From JAFALK01 sp042701975 (GTDB lineage Bacteria; Pseudomonadota; Gammaproteobacteria; Burkholderiales; Burkholderiaceae_C), in NCBI GenBank assembly GCA_042701975.1, contig CP170561.1, positions 1,426,001 to 1,490,000 of the forward strand: DNA of 64,000 nt, in the 5' to 3' direction. Position 1 is the stretch's first letter, and the number at the start of each line of letters is the position of its first letter. This document shows, one piece after another, positions 34,050 through 42,763 of this stretch. Made by a program: the position numbers and the translations under genes. The notes beneath the pieces were generated by a model. The model was not told where the DNA came from. It did no database searches and saw nothing but the letters and a program-made list of their open reading frames with translations.

Positions 34050-36215
34050 TCAGAAGATCGTCTTGAACTGAACACCGAAGGTGCGCGGGTCGTTGATAAA
34101 GCCCAGGTTGTTGTTGAAGTCGATCTCGCCCGTGCCAACAATCTTGTTGGTCAGGTTGCGCACATAGGCGGCCAGCTCGTACTTGCCGTTGTTCCAGATG
34201 TACCCACCACGCAGGCCGCCTTCGGTCAACGGCTTGCCAGTGAACTCGACCGACTTGTACAGCGGCATCAGCACCGAGCTGCGATAGCTCCAGTCGGTGT
34301 AGACATAGAGTTCACTGCCGTCGGCCAGCGGGAAGCCGTAGCGCACGTTCACGTTCGCCACGTACTTCGGCGCGTTGGGCATCGGGTTGCCGTCGATCGA
34401 GTAGTGGATGCCGTCTGCCGCCTTGACGTTGAGCATCGTGCACTGGGCGCAACCGAAGACGGAGGCGTTGGGGTCCTTGATCTTCGTGTTGTTGAGCGAT
34501 CCCGAGAGATGGATCATCAGGTTGTCGGTTGGCAGCAGGTCGAGGCTGACCTCAATGCCGCGGCCGGTGGCCTTCTTGATGGTCTTCAGGGTGTTGAAGT
34601 TACCGCTGCCGCCCACTTCGGTCAGTTGCAGGTTCTTCACGTCGTAGCTGAACACGTCGGCCGACAGGCGGGCGCGTCGCTGCCAGAAGTCGCTTTTCAC
34701 ACCCAGCTCGTAGGAGATCAGCGTTTCCGGCGTGGCAAAGGCCAGCTTGCCGAAGCCCGACGGCGGCTGCACCGCCGAGGCGCGGAAGCCCGAGCCCACC
34801 TTGGCGTAGACGTTGGTGCTCTTGTCGATGGCGTAGACGGCCGAGCTGTCCCAGGTCCACTTGTTGTTCTTGACTCCGCCGCTGCCGTCGTTGGCACCGA
34901 AGCCGGTGCCGCTGACCGAGCGCTTGTCGTCGGTGTAGCGCAGGCCGGCGCCGAGCTTGAGTTCGGGCGTCAGCTGGTAGGTGCCCGAGCCAAACAAGGC
35001 GTAGGCGCGGTTGGTCTGGTGGATCTCGGTCGTGCTGAGCGCGATGTAGTCGATGGTTTCCCAGCGATAGCGCTCGTCGAAGCCGAACACGCCGGCCTGC
35101 CAGGCGAAGGGACCGGGGATCTTGGATTCCAGGCGCACTTCCTGGGTCAACTGACGGTGGCCGTGCAGCGAGTCCGAGGTCTCGGCCTGGAAGGGGATGA
35201 AGCCGGGGCCGGTGGGCGTACCGCCGTCGACGTCGGCGCGCGAGAAGGGCTGCACCGTCTCGATACCGCTGATCGAGTAGATGTCGAAGTCCGAGAACGA
35301 CCACTTCAGACGCATGCTGCCGCCAGTGGCGGTGATCTTCTGTTCGTTCTTGCCGTTGAAGGACACGGTCTTGGGGTCGAAACCGTCCACCAGGTCGTTC
35401 GTGCCAGTCTTGTAGATGTTGGCGCGGAACAGGCGCGGGCTGCCATCCAGATCGCGGTGGTGGATGTTGAACAGCGCGCTGAAGTCCTTGGTCTTGTACT
35501 GCGCCTGCAGACGCACGGCCAGGTCGTCGTAGCCCTCGGTCTTCTGGGTCTGGGCGTTCGGGGCGGTGTTCTTCACCCAGTCGCCGCGGTGCTGGTCCTG
35601 CACCGAGATGCGGGCGGACCAGTCGCCGGCCAGGGGCAGGTTGGCGGCGCCTTCGAGCGAGTAGCTGTCGAAGTTGCCGACGCCGACGGTCAGGTAGGCG
35701 TCCTGGTTTTTGGAGGGCGCCACCGAGTTGAACTTCACCACACCGGCCGGCGTGTTGCGGCCGAAGAGCGTGCCTTGCGGGCCGGCGATCACTTCGACGG
35801 ACTTGACGTCGAAGACCGGGAAGCCCTTGAGAATGGCGTTTTCCTGCACCACGTCGTCATAGATCAGCGAGACGGGCTGCGAGGCGTTCAGGTGGTAGTC
35901 GGTGTTGCCGTAGCCGCGGATGTAGAAGCGCGGGAAGGCGCGGCCGAAGGAGGACTCGATGTTCAGGCTCGGCAGACGGCCGGAGAGTGCGCGCACATCG
36001 GCGCCGCTGGCATTGAGTGCGTCCAGGGCATCGCCACCGATCGTGGTCACCGCCGTCGGCACGTCCTTGATGTTTTCCTCACGGCGCTGGGCCGTCACGA
36101 CCACGGTTTCAAGCTTGTTCTTCTCGACCGGGGCGGCGTCCTGCGCGAAGGCCGGCCAGGCAGACAGTGCGGCGGTGACTGCGAGCGTCAGATGCAGAGG
36201 CTTGAGTTGCTTCAT
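34050..36215 (-). CDS. TonB-dependent outer-membrane receptor
   Basis: The 721-residue outer-membrane receptor has a signal peptide (MKQLKPLHLT to AFAQ, ~25), a TonB-box-like segment (KLETVVVTAQRRE), the plug domain (~45-170: LPSLNIESSF, RFYIRGYGN, VEVIAGPQGTLFGRNTPAG) and a barrel ending in a C-terminal Phe (GVQFKTIF). A CAQC pair sits in a late extracellular loop region (~FGCAQCTML). The substrate is unknown. No TonB-ExbBD, sigma factor or degradation genes are adjacent. It is monocistronic with its own terminator. Confidence 0.92.
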   Translation of the reverse strand: MKQLKPLHLTLAVTAALSAWPAFAQDAAPVEKNKLETVVVTAQRREENIKDVPTAVTTIGGDALDALNASGADVRALSGRLPSLNIESSFGRAFPRFYIRGYGNTDYHLNASQPVSLIYDDVVQENAILKGFPVFDVKSVEVIAGPQGTLFGRNTPAGVVKFNSVAPSKNQDAYLTVGVGNFDSYSLEGAANLPLAGDWSARISVQDQHRGDWVKNTAPNAQTQKTEGYDDLAVRLQAQYKTKDFSALFNIHHRDLDGSPRLFRANIYKTGTNDLVDGFDPKTVSFNGKNEQKITATGGSMRLKWSFSDFDIYSISGIETVQPFSRADVDGGTPTGPGFIPFQAETSDSLHGHRQLTQEVRLESKIPGPFAWQAGVFGFDERYRWETIDYIALSTTEIHQTNRAYALFGSGTYQLTPELKLGAGLRYTDDKRSVSGTGFGANDGSGGVKNNKWTWDSSAVYAIDKSTNVYAKVGSGFRASAVQPPSGFGKLAFATPETLISYELGVKSDFWQRRARLSADVFSYDVKNLQLTEVGGSGNFNTLKTIKKATGRGIEVSLDLLPTDNLMIHLSGSLNNTKIKDPNASVFGCAQCTMLNVKAADGIHYSIDGNPMPNAPKYVANVNVRYGFPLADGSELYVYTDWSYRSSVLMPLYKSVEFTGKPLTEGGLRGGYIWNNGKYELAAYVRNLTNKIVGTGEIDFNNNLGFINDPRTFGVQFKTIF

Positions 36216-36408
36216 GTTGAGGAGGTGGAAGTTGAGGGGCTTGGTGACGTCGAAATGACGAGGCGTTCCGTAAAAACCCGAATTCTAGGTAGCCATTGCT
36301 ATCGGGTGCGGCAGTGCAGCAAAAGGTTTCGCAGCTGTTGCGGCGAGCAAACAGTTCGGGCGGCTGCGATACTGCGGCGCCCCTCCAAGCATCGATTGCA
36401 TCGCCCCC

Positions 36409-37197
36409 ATGCGCCTCATCACTGCCAATCTCAACGGCATCCGTTCCGCCGCCAACAAGGGCTTTTTCGACTGGCTGCCGCAGCAGGCGGCCGACGCCGT
36501 CGGCGTGCAGGAGGTCAAGGCCCAGCACGACGATGTGGATGGCAAGTTCTGCACCCATGGATCGCTCAAGGGCCACTTCCACTACGCCCAGAAGAAGGGC
36601 TATTCCGGCGTCGGTCTGTACACGAAGGACGAGCCCAGCGAGCTGATCCGCGGCCTGGGTGTCGACGAGTTCGACTTCGAGGGCCGCTGGGTCGAGAAGC
36701 GCTTCGACAAGCCGGGCCGCAAGCTCTCCCTCATCAGCTGCTACTTCCCCAGCGGCTCCAGCGGCGAGGAGCGCCAGCAGGCCAAGTTCCGTTTCCTGGC
36801 CGCCATCTACCCCAAGCTGCTTGAGCTGAAGGCCGAGCGCGAGTTCATCCTGGTGGGCGACATCAACATCGCCCACAAGGAAGTCGACCTGAAGAACTGG
36901 AAGGGCAACCTCAAGAACTCGGGCTTCCTGCCCGAGGAGCGAGCCTGGCTGGACAAGCTCTTCGACCCGGCCCAGGGCGGCCTGGTGGACGTGTTCCGCA
37001 CGCTGAATCAAAAAGACGAGCAATACACTTGGTGGAGCAACCGCGGCCAGGCCTATGCCAAGAACGTGGGTTGGCGGCTGGACTATCACTTCGCAACACC
37101 GAAGACCGCGGCGCTGGCCAAAGCCGAGTCGATCTACCGCGACCAGAAGTTCAGCGACCACGCACCACTGACGATCGATTACGATTTCACCTTGTAA
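36409..37197 (+). CDS. xth: Exodeoxyribonuclease III
   Basis: This AP endonuclease and 3'-5' exonuclease acts in base excision repair. The 262 residues hold the family motifs: NLNGIRSAANKG, Glu in VGVQEVKAQ, LISCYFPSGSSG, LVGDINIAHKEVDLKNWKGN, NVGWRLDYHFAT and the terminal SDHAPLTIDY with the catalytic Asp-His. The ATG at 36409 is the family start. Confidence 0.95.
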   Translation: MRLITANLNGIRSAANKGFFDWLPQQAADAVGVQEVKAQHDDVDGKFCTHGSLKGHFHYAQKKGYSGVGLYTKDEPSELIRGLGVDEFDFEGRWVEKRFDKPGRKLSLISCYFPSGSSGEERQQAKFRFLAAIYPKLLELKAEREFILVGDINIAHKEVDLKNWKGNLKNSGFLPEERAWLDKLFDPAQGGLVDVFRTLNQKDEQYTWWSNRGQAYAKNVGWRLDYHFATPKTAALAKAESIYRDQKFSDHAPLTIDYDFTL

Positions 37198-37205
37198 CAA
37201 GACGA

Positions 37206-37258
37206 CCCGCGCACCGCCGCGGGCCAGGCATGCAGTGCCGGTTCACACCGGCGCCTGG
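37206..37258 (+). promoter_or_regulatory. Two stacked hairpins in the leader before the diguanylate cyclase
   Basis: Hairpin 1 is CCCGCG / CGCGGG (37206-37223). Hairpin 2 has an outer stem CCAGGC / GCCTGG and an inner stem GCCGGT / ACCGGC with a TCAC loop (37224-37258). Neither is followed by a T run, so a structured leader RNA is as likely as a terminator. I do not match it to a known riboswitch class. Confidence 0.45.
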
Positions 37259-37287
37259 AGTTCCGAGCTGACCCGGAGTGACAGGCA

Positions 37288-37362
37288 ATGAGTAGGAAGA
37301 ACGCGCCCAAGGCGCCGGCCGCGAACCCGATCAAGAATCCGGCCGGGTTGCAGGCTTGCTGA
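37288..37362 (+). CDS. Small 24-residue ORF coupled to the diguanylate cyclase
   Basis: This short ORF has ATG at 37288 with GGAG 9 nt upstream, and reads MSRKNAPKAPAANP then IKNPAGLQAC. It is basic and rich in Pro and Ala. Its TGA overlaps the ATG of the cyclase (TGATG), the arrangement of a translational coupling leader. It follows two hairpins after xth. No family is recognised; it could be a regulatory leader peptide or a chance ORF. Confidence 0.45.
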   Translation: MSRKNAPKAPAANPIKNPAGLQAC

Positions 37363-39395
37363 TGCGGGCCCCGGGCGTGCGTGAGGCCGTACTGGCCGCC
37401 GTCTTGTCGACATCGCTGCTAGCGATGTCCGTCGCGCAGGCGGCTGCCTCGGCGCCTGCGGGTTTCGATGATCTGCGCCAGCGCATCGAAAACGCCGGCG
37501 GCAAGGATCGATCCGGCAATATCGAGCTGATGCGCAAGGCCCTGTCCGGCCCGCTGGACGCCGAGCAACGCACCTGGGTGCTGGACCGCCTGAGCTCCGA
37601 TCAGCTCAAGCTGCGACGCTGGCAAGGCGCCCTCGAAGCCGCACAGCAGGGTCTCGGCATCTCAGGTGGAGATGTCCAGCAGCGCCTGCGTTTCGACACG
37701 CTCAAGGCCAATGCCTACCTCGGCCTGGCGCAGCCTGCGGAAGCGCTGCGCATCAGCGAAGAGCTCATGCCGATCGTCCAGCCGATGCTCAAGGCGGCTG
37801 ACGCCAACCCCGGCTACCGCCACGCGCTGGAGGCCTTGCGCCTGAGGGCGATGACGTGGCTGGCCATGGGCAAGAGTCCTCAGGCCATGGAGCTGCTGAC
37901 CGATGTCCTGCGCCGCTACGACCAGCTCGGCGATGCCGAAGGACGCGCTGAAACCCTGCACGTGATCGCCGCGCTGCGCGACATCAATGGCGACCGGATC
38001 GAAGCGCTGCGGGCCGAGTCCCGCGCCATCGAGATCGCCGAGCAGGGCTCCGTCCAGGGCGTGCTGCCGCGCCTGCACGGTTTCAAGTCCTTCCTGCACG
38101 GCAAGGTGGACGAGGAGGCCCAGTTCGCGCAGGAACTCTCGGCCGCTCGCGCCACGGCCATCGCCGAGGGCGACGAGTTCACGCTGGCGATGACCATGTT
38201 CAACGCCACCAACCTCGAAGCCCGGAACGGGCGCTGGAAGGAAGCGCTGCGCCTGGTCGATGAAGCGTGCCCGATCTTCGAGCGCGTTGGCGACCTCAAC
38301 ATGTCCGATCTCTGCCAGGCCACGCGGGGCATCGTGCTCAACCGCATGGGGCATCCCGAGGGCCTGGACATGGCGCGCCGCGCCGACCGCGAGCTGGCCA
38401 AGCGGCCGGGCCAGGAGCTCACGCTGGTTCGGCTGCAGAAGGAACTCGCCGAAGAGCTGGCTTACAACGGCGATTTCCAGGGGGCCTACGCCGCGCAGCT
38501 CGAATACCAGCGCCGCGAAGCCGCCGCCCATCTGGCCGACAACCAGAAGCGCATCGTCGAGGCCGAGGCGGCCTACCAGGCCGACCGTCGCGAGCAGCAG
38601 ATCGAGGCGCTTGAGCACGAGCACGACCAGCAGATCCGTTTCCGCTGGCTTTGGGTGCTGGTGGGCGCGCTCGGCCTGGCGGTGGCCACGGTCGCGGCGG
38701 TCAGCCGCGTCTACCTGAAGCGGGCCTACCGCGCCATGCACGAGATGGCGCTGGAGGATCCGCTGACCGGACTGCACAACCGCCGCTACCTCAGCAGCCG
38801 CATCAGCGAAGAGCTGGCTCAGGCGCGACGCCAGCGCCTTCAAGGCCGGCCAGCGCAGGCGGGCATCGCCTTCGTGCTGATCGACCTGGACCACTTCAAG
38901 TCCATCAACGACGAGTATGGCCATGCAGCCGGCGATGCGGTGCTGCGGCAGGCCTCAGCGCTGCTGCGCAGCCTGGTGCGTCAATCCGACACGCTGGTGC
39001 GCTGGGGCGGCGAGGAGTTCCTCGTCTTTGCCAAAGTGTCCAGCTGCGACGAGGCCGGCGAGCTGGCCGAGCGCATCTGCAGCCGCATGGCCGAACACGA
39101 GTTCGACATCGGCGGCGGGCGCAAGCTGCACCGCACTTGCTCGATCGGCTTTGCCTGCCATCCGGGCCCTGCGCAGGGCGCCGATGCGGTCGGTCTGGCG
39201 GCGTGGGAAGGCCTGGTCTCGCTGTCCGACCAATGCCTGTACGCGGCCAAGGCCAGCGGCCGCGACGTGTGGGTGGGCGTGCGCCAGGACGAAAGCCACA
39301 TCACGCCGGTCGACATCCATTCCGGCATCGCCGACGGTGACTACACCTTGCACCACCGCGCGGACCGTGAGGTCCGCTGGCCGCAGGTGGCCTGA
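37362..39395 (+). CDS. Membrane diguanylate cyclase with TPR-like sensor region
   Basis: This enzyme makes cyclic di-GMP. The 677 residues comprise a signal sequence (~8-30), a helical TPR-like periplasmic region (~35-390), a coiled coil (~390-425), one membrane helix (~428-450) and a GGDEF domain (~465-640). The active site is intact (GGEEF, 549-553; DPLTGLHNRR near 466). The inhibitory I-site RQSD (540-543) is present, so product feedback is expected. The ATG at 37362 overlaps a small upstream ORF; a TTG at 37356 is also possible. It is convergent with an HD-GYP-like gene, 7 bp between stops. Confidence 0.92.
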   Translation: MRAPGVREAVLAAVLSTSLLAMSVAQAAASAPAGFDDLRQRIENAGGKDRSGNIELMRKALSGPLDAEQRTWVLDRLSSDQLKLRRWQGALEAAQQGLGISGGDVQQRLRFDTLKANAYLGLAQPAEALRISEELMPIVQPMLKAADANPGYRHALEALRLRAMTWLAMGKSPQAMELLTDVLRRYDQLGDAEGRAETLHVIAALRDINGDRIEALRAESRAIEIAEQGSVQGVLPRLHGFKSFLHGKVDEEAQFAQELSAARATAIAEGDEFTLAMTMFNATNLEARNGRWKEALRLVDEACPIFERVGDLNMSDLCQATRGIVLNRMGHPEGLDMARRADRELAKRPGQELTLVRLQKELAEELAYNGDFQGAYAAQLEYQRREAAAHLADNQKRIVEAEAAYQADRREQQIEALEHEHDQQIRFRWLWVLVGALGLAVATVAAVSRVYLKRAYRAMHEMALEDPLTGLHNRRYLSSRISEELAQARRQRLQGRPAQAGIAFVLIDLDHFKSINDEYGHAAGDAVLRQASALLRSLVRQSDTLVRWGGEEFLVFAKVSSCDEAGELAERICSRMAEHEFDIGGGRKLHRTCSIGFACHPGPAQGADAVGLAAWEGLVSLSDQCLYAAKASGRDVWVGVRQDESHITPVDIHSGIADGDYTLHHRADREVRWPQVA

Positions 39396-39402
39396 CGACG
39401 AC

Positions 39403-40557
39403 TCAGCTGGCGCCGATCAGGCCCGCGATGCGCGCATCGGAGAGCCGCATCGGCAGGGCCGACTGCGGCATCAGCGCGACGATGCGATGGGTCTCGCGCG
39501 CCGTGTCTCGCGTGGCCGGCGTGATGCGCGGCTCGCCATTGGTGTTGGTCAGCACGGCCACGAGCGGGTGATGGGCCTTGTCGCCGTTCTTCACCACGAT
39601 GCCCATCTCGCCCGAGGCCAGGCGCACCGTGCTGCCCGGCGGGAAGATGCCGAAGGCCTTGATCAGCGCGCCGGCCAGCGGGCTGGAGTCGGACATCTGG
39701 TGCAGCTCGCGCCCGGCCTGTTGCGCGCTCATCGCCGGACGGCCGGCGCGGGCCGAAAGCCGCGCCGTGTAAACATCTGCAAACCGTAGCATTTCTGCCA
39801 ACTCGGCGATGTCGGAGATGCCTTTGGGGTAGCCGCTGCCGTCCGGCATCTCGTGGTGCTGGATCACGGCTTCGAGCCAATCGCCGTCGTGCACGCCGGC
39901 TTCGCTGAGCATCTCGGCGCTGCGCACCGGGTGCTGGTTGATCGCCTCGCGCTGGTTGGCCGTCAGCGGCGAGACCTGACTGGCCAGCCGCGCCTGCAGG
40001 TCCAGCATGCCGAGGTTCATCGTCAGCGCGGCCTGGAAGGCGCGGCGCTGCGAGCTTGGGTCCCAGCCCAGGTAGCGCGCCGCCGAGAGACAGGCCGTGG
40101 CCGCGTGGATGGAGTGGCTGACGCCGTAGTGCCCGCTGAGCGATTCCGGCTGGCGCACGATCTGCGATAGCGCCACGTCGGGCGAGCAGTCGATCAGCTC
40201 CATGAGCAGCGTGGTGGCGCTGTGCACGGCGCGGTTCAGTTGCGCGGGCGGCGCCATCAGCGCCTGGCGCACGTCCTGCATGGTGCGGTCCCAGTCCGAG
40301 GGCAGGCGCGCCAGACGCAGCACCGGGTTCTCGCGCTCTTGCAGAGACTCGCGCGCCACGCGCGGCTGCACGGCGGCGAGCAGCTCGTCGGCCTCGACCA
40401 TGGCGCCGCGGCGGAACAGATCGCCGAGGTGATCCTCGTCCTGGATGACCTGGCCCTTGGCCAGCAGCAACACGCGGTTGCCGTCACGTACGCTGAAGGG
40501 CAGAGGCTGCCCGAGGACAACGCGATCCTTGACCGCGGCGAGGGTGCAGACGCGCAT
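39403..40557 (-). CDS. HD-GYP-like protein with degenerate HD pair
   Basis: The 384-residue protein has an N-terminal domain (~1-60, resembling a PilZ- or DUF3391-type segment) and an HD-GYP-like core (~140-300). The GYP side is intact (HHEMPDGSGYP at 234-244, HP at 209-210, FADVY at 259-263). The HD metal pair expected near 180 reads Met180-Asn181 (ALTMNLGML). Catalysis of c-di-GMP hydrolysis is therefore doubtful; it may be a c-di-GMP-responsive adaptor (inference). It is convergent with the diguanylate cyclase gene. Confidence 0.85.
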   Translation of the reverse strand: MRVCTLAAVKDRVVLGQPLPFSVRDGNRVLLLAKGQVIQDEDHLGDLFRRGAMVEADELLAAVQPRVARESLQERENPVLRLARLPSDWDRTMQDVRQALMAPPAQLNRAVHSATTLLMELIDCSPDVALSQIVRQPESLSGHYGVSHSIHAATACLSAARYLGWDPSSQRRAFQAALTMNLGMLDLQARLASQVSPLTANQREAINQHPVRSAEMLSEAGVHDGDWLEAVIQHHEMPDGSGYPKGISDIAELAEMLRFADVYTARLSARAGRPAMSAQQAGRELHQMSDSSPLAGALIKAFGIFPPGSTVRLASGEMGIVVKNGDKAHHPLVAVLTNTNGEPRITPATRDTARETHRIVALMPQSALPMRLSDARIAGLIGAS

Positions 40558-40575
40558 GGACTCCCTGGATCTCGG

Positions 40576-41052
40576 CTATTTGTTCTTGGATGGCGCGGAC
40601 TGTACCTTGAGCCTTGGCGTTAGCGGTTCGTGGTGACACGCATGCGCCTCGCCGCGTGCGGCGGCCACCAGCTCGTCCAGGATGCCGCAGCCGTGGTGGG
40701 CATGATCGGCATCGCAGCGCGCCTTGAGCGCTTCGAGCTGCTGCTCCAGCGCCTTCATGCTGGCCAGGCGGGCGCGCACCTTGCCGAGCTGGGCGTCGAT
40801 CAGGCCATCGACGGCGGCAAGCCGTGCCGCGTCTTCGCTGGACAGGCTGTCCAGCAGCTGCTGGACGTCGGCCAGCGGCATGTCCAATGCGCGGCAATGC
40901 CGGATGAAGGCCAGGCGTTCCAGGTGTGCCTGGCCGTAGGCGCGGTAGCCGTTGTCGGAGCGCGCAGGCGCGGGCAGCAGGCCGCTCTTCTCGTAGAAGC
41001 GGATGGTGTCGACATCCACGCCGGTGGCGTGGCTCAAATGCCCGATGCGCAT
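40576..41052 (-). CDS. MerR-family regulator, CadR/PbrR-like
   Basis: The 158-residue regulator has the MerR winged helix (MRIGHLSHATGVDVDTIRFYE, NGYRAYG) and a long dimer helix (~80-112). A metal-loop-like C-terminus has Cys113 and Cys122 in a His-rich segment (DADHAHHGCG), plus Cys139. The cysteine usually found at the start of the dimer helix of CadR/PbrR proteins (position ~77-80) is absent: that stretch reads EDAARLAAVDGL. The ATG at 41052 is the family start. No metal ATPase gene is adjacent. The metal is uncertain. Confidence 0.85.
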   Translation of the reverse strand: MRIGHLSHATGVDVDTIRFYEKSGLLPAPARSDNGYRAYGQAHLERLAFIRHCRALDMPLADVQQLLDSLSSEDAARLAAVDGLIDAQLGKVRARLASMKALEQQLEALKARCDADHAHHGCGILDELVAAARGEAHACHHEPLTPRLKVQSAPSKNK

Positions 41053-41181
41053 GGGGCGATTCTGCCCCGGGGTGGAAACCCGGACAGGGCGTGGGGAGGC
41101 GGGCGGCGACAATTGCGGCACAAACGCGGCGCCTTACACAGGCGCCGTTCGTCCATCTACGAGTCTTACGCGGAGCATCAC

Positions 41182-42738
41182 TTGAGCAACAAGACCCCGG
41201 TTCCAGCGGTCGGCGGCCACACCATCCTGGGCCACCCCGACGCGCTGTTCTTCCTGTTCTTCACCGAGATGTGGGAGCGCTTCAGTTACTACGGCATGCG
41301 CGGCCTGCTGACGCTGTTCTTGGTTTCGACCTACGCACAAGGCGGTTGGGGTTGGACGCGTGAGGATGCTGGCACGCTGTACGGCTGGTACACGCTGGTC
41401 GTGTACGCCACGCCCATCGTGGGCGGGTACATCGCCGACAAGATCCTTGGCTTGCGCCGCTCGGTGGTGATCGGCGGCCTGGTCATCGCGGCCGGCCACA
41501 TCGCGCTGTTCATGGACACGGTGCCGAGCTTCTACATCGGTCTGGGCCTGGTCTGCGCCGGCACGGGCCTGTTCAAGCCGAACATCTCGGCCATCGTCGG
41601 CCAGCTCTACGGCAAGGGCAACGAGAACGCCCGCGACGCCGGCTACACGCTGTTCTACATGGGCGTGAATGCGGGCTCCTTCTTCGGCATCTCGCTGTGC
41701 GGCTACATCGGCGAGAAGATCAGCTGGAACTATGGCTTCGGCCTGGCTGGCGTGTTCATGATCCTGGGCGCGCTGCAGTTCTGGCTGGGCCAGGGCATCT
41801 TCGGCAGCATCGGCGCCAAGCCGGGCCAAGAGCCGGACGAGGCCGCCGGCCCCGCGAAGTCCCGTGAGGCCGACGAAGCGCCCGGACATGTGGTCGCCGA
41901 CCGGTTGAAGGTCATTGCCGTCCTCTCGTTCTTCACGATCTTCTTCTGGTTTGCCTTCGAACAGGCCGGCGGCTCCATGACCATCTTCGCGGCCGACTAC
42001 ACCGACCGCGCCCTGGTCGGTGCCAGCGGCTTCGCCTTCAAGATCATCAACAGCGCGATGACGCTGATCCCGGCGGCCATCCTCACGGCGCTGCTGATCC
42101 AGCTCTGGCGCGGCGCGGGCAAGCGCTTCCCGGTTTCCAGCCTGCTGCTGAGCGCGGCGATGGCCTTGATCTGGGCGCTCTCGCTGTGGATGCTGGGCCG
42201 CGAGTTCGGCTTCGACCAGACCGATGTGCCGGCGACCTGGTACGGCGTGCTGAACTCCTTCTTCCTGGTCATCCTGGCGCCGATGTTCTCCAAGATGTGG
42301 GAGAAGCACTGGAACCCGACGGCGCCGATCAAGTTCGCGCTCGGCCTGATCCTGCTCGGCCTGGGCTTCGTGGCGCTGGCCTTCGGCGCGATGGGCATCG
42401 CCCCGGGCGCGCAGACGGCCAAGGTCAGCATGGTCTACCTGATCCTGGCCTACTTGCTGCACACCATGGGCGAGCTGTGCCTGTCGCCGGTGGGCCTCTC
42501 CTACATCAGCAAACTCGCGCCGACGCGCCTGCTCGGTTTGATGTTCGGTCTTTGGTATCTCAACTCGGCCATCGGCAACAAGCTGGCCGGCACGATGAGC
42601 GCCTACATCGACCACATCTCAGCGACCCTGGGCCTGGGCGGCTACTTCCTGGGCATTGGCCTGATCCCGATCGGTGCAGGTGCCATCGCGATCCTGCTGA
42701 ACAAGTGGATGGTCAAGCGGATGCACGGCATCCACTGA
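41182..42738 (+). CDS. POT/PTR-family proton-dependent peptide transporter
   Basis: This 518-residue inner-membrane carrier imports di- and tripeptides with protons. It has about 12-14 membrane helices, the ExxERFxYYG motif (EMWERFSYYG near 33), the PTR2 signature FYMGVNAGSFFG and a hydrophilic central loop rich in acidic residues. The start is a TTG at 41182 with GGAG 6 nt upstream (product begins SNKTPVP); the longer frame upstream runs antisense through cadR-like DNA and is not credible. It is divergent from the MerR gene. Confidence 0.93.
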   Translation: MSNKTPVPAVGGHTILGHPDALFFLFFTEMWERFSYYGMRGLLTLFLVSTYAQGGWGWTREDAGTLYGWYTLVVYATPIVGGYIADKILGLRRSVVIGGLVIAAGHIALFMDTVPSFYIGLGLVCAGTGLFKPNISAIVGQLYGKGNENARDAGYTLFYMGVNAGSFFGISLCGYIGEKISWNYGFGLAGVFMILGALQFWLGQGIFGSIGAKPGQEPDEAAGPAKSREADEAPGHVVADRLKVIAVLSFFTIFFWFAFEQAGGSMTIFAADYTDRALVGASGFAFKIINSAMTLIPAAILTALLIQLWRGAGKRFPVSSLLLSAAMALIWALSLWMLGREFGFDQTDVPATWYGVLNSFFLVILAPMFSKMWEKHWNPTAPIKFALGLILLGLGFVALAFGAMGIAPGAQTAKVSMVYLILAYLLHTMGELCLSPVGLSYISKLAPTRLLGLMFGLWYLNSAIGNKLAGTMSAYIDHISATLGLGGYFLGIGLIPIGAGAIAILLNKWMVKRMHGIH

Positions 42739-42763
42739 CCGATCGATTGATGGAGCCTGAGCC

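Noticed and set aside
33270..36824. An open frame of almost 1200 codons on the plus strand across the TonB receptor region
   Set aside because: It is antisense to pyrE and the TonB receptor, is rich in Gly, Val, Arg and His as expected for the complementary strand of a high-GC gene, and shows no domain.
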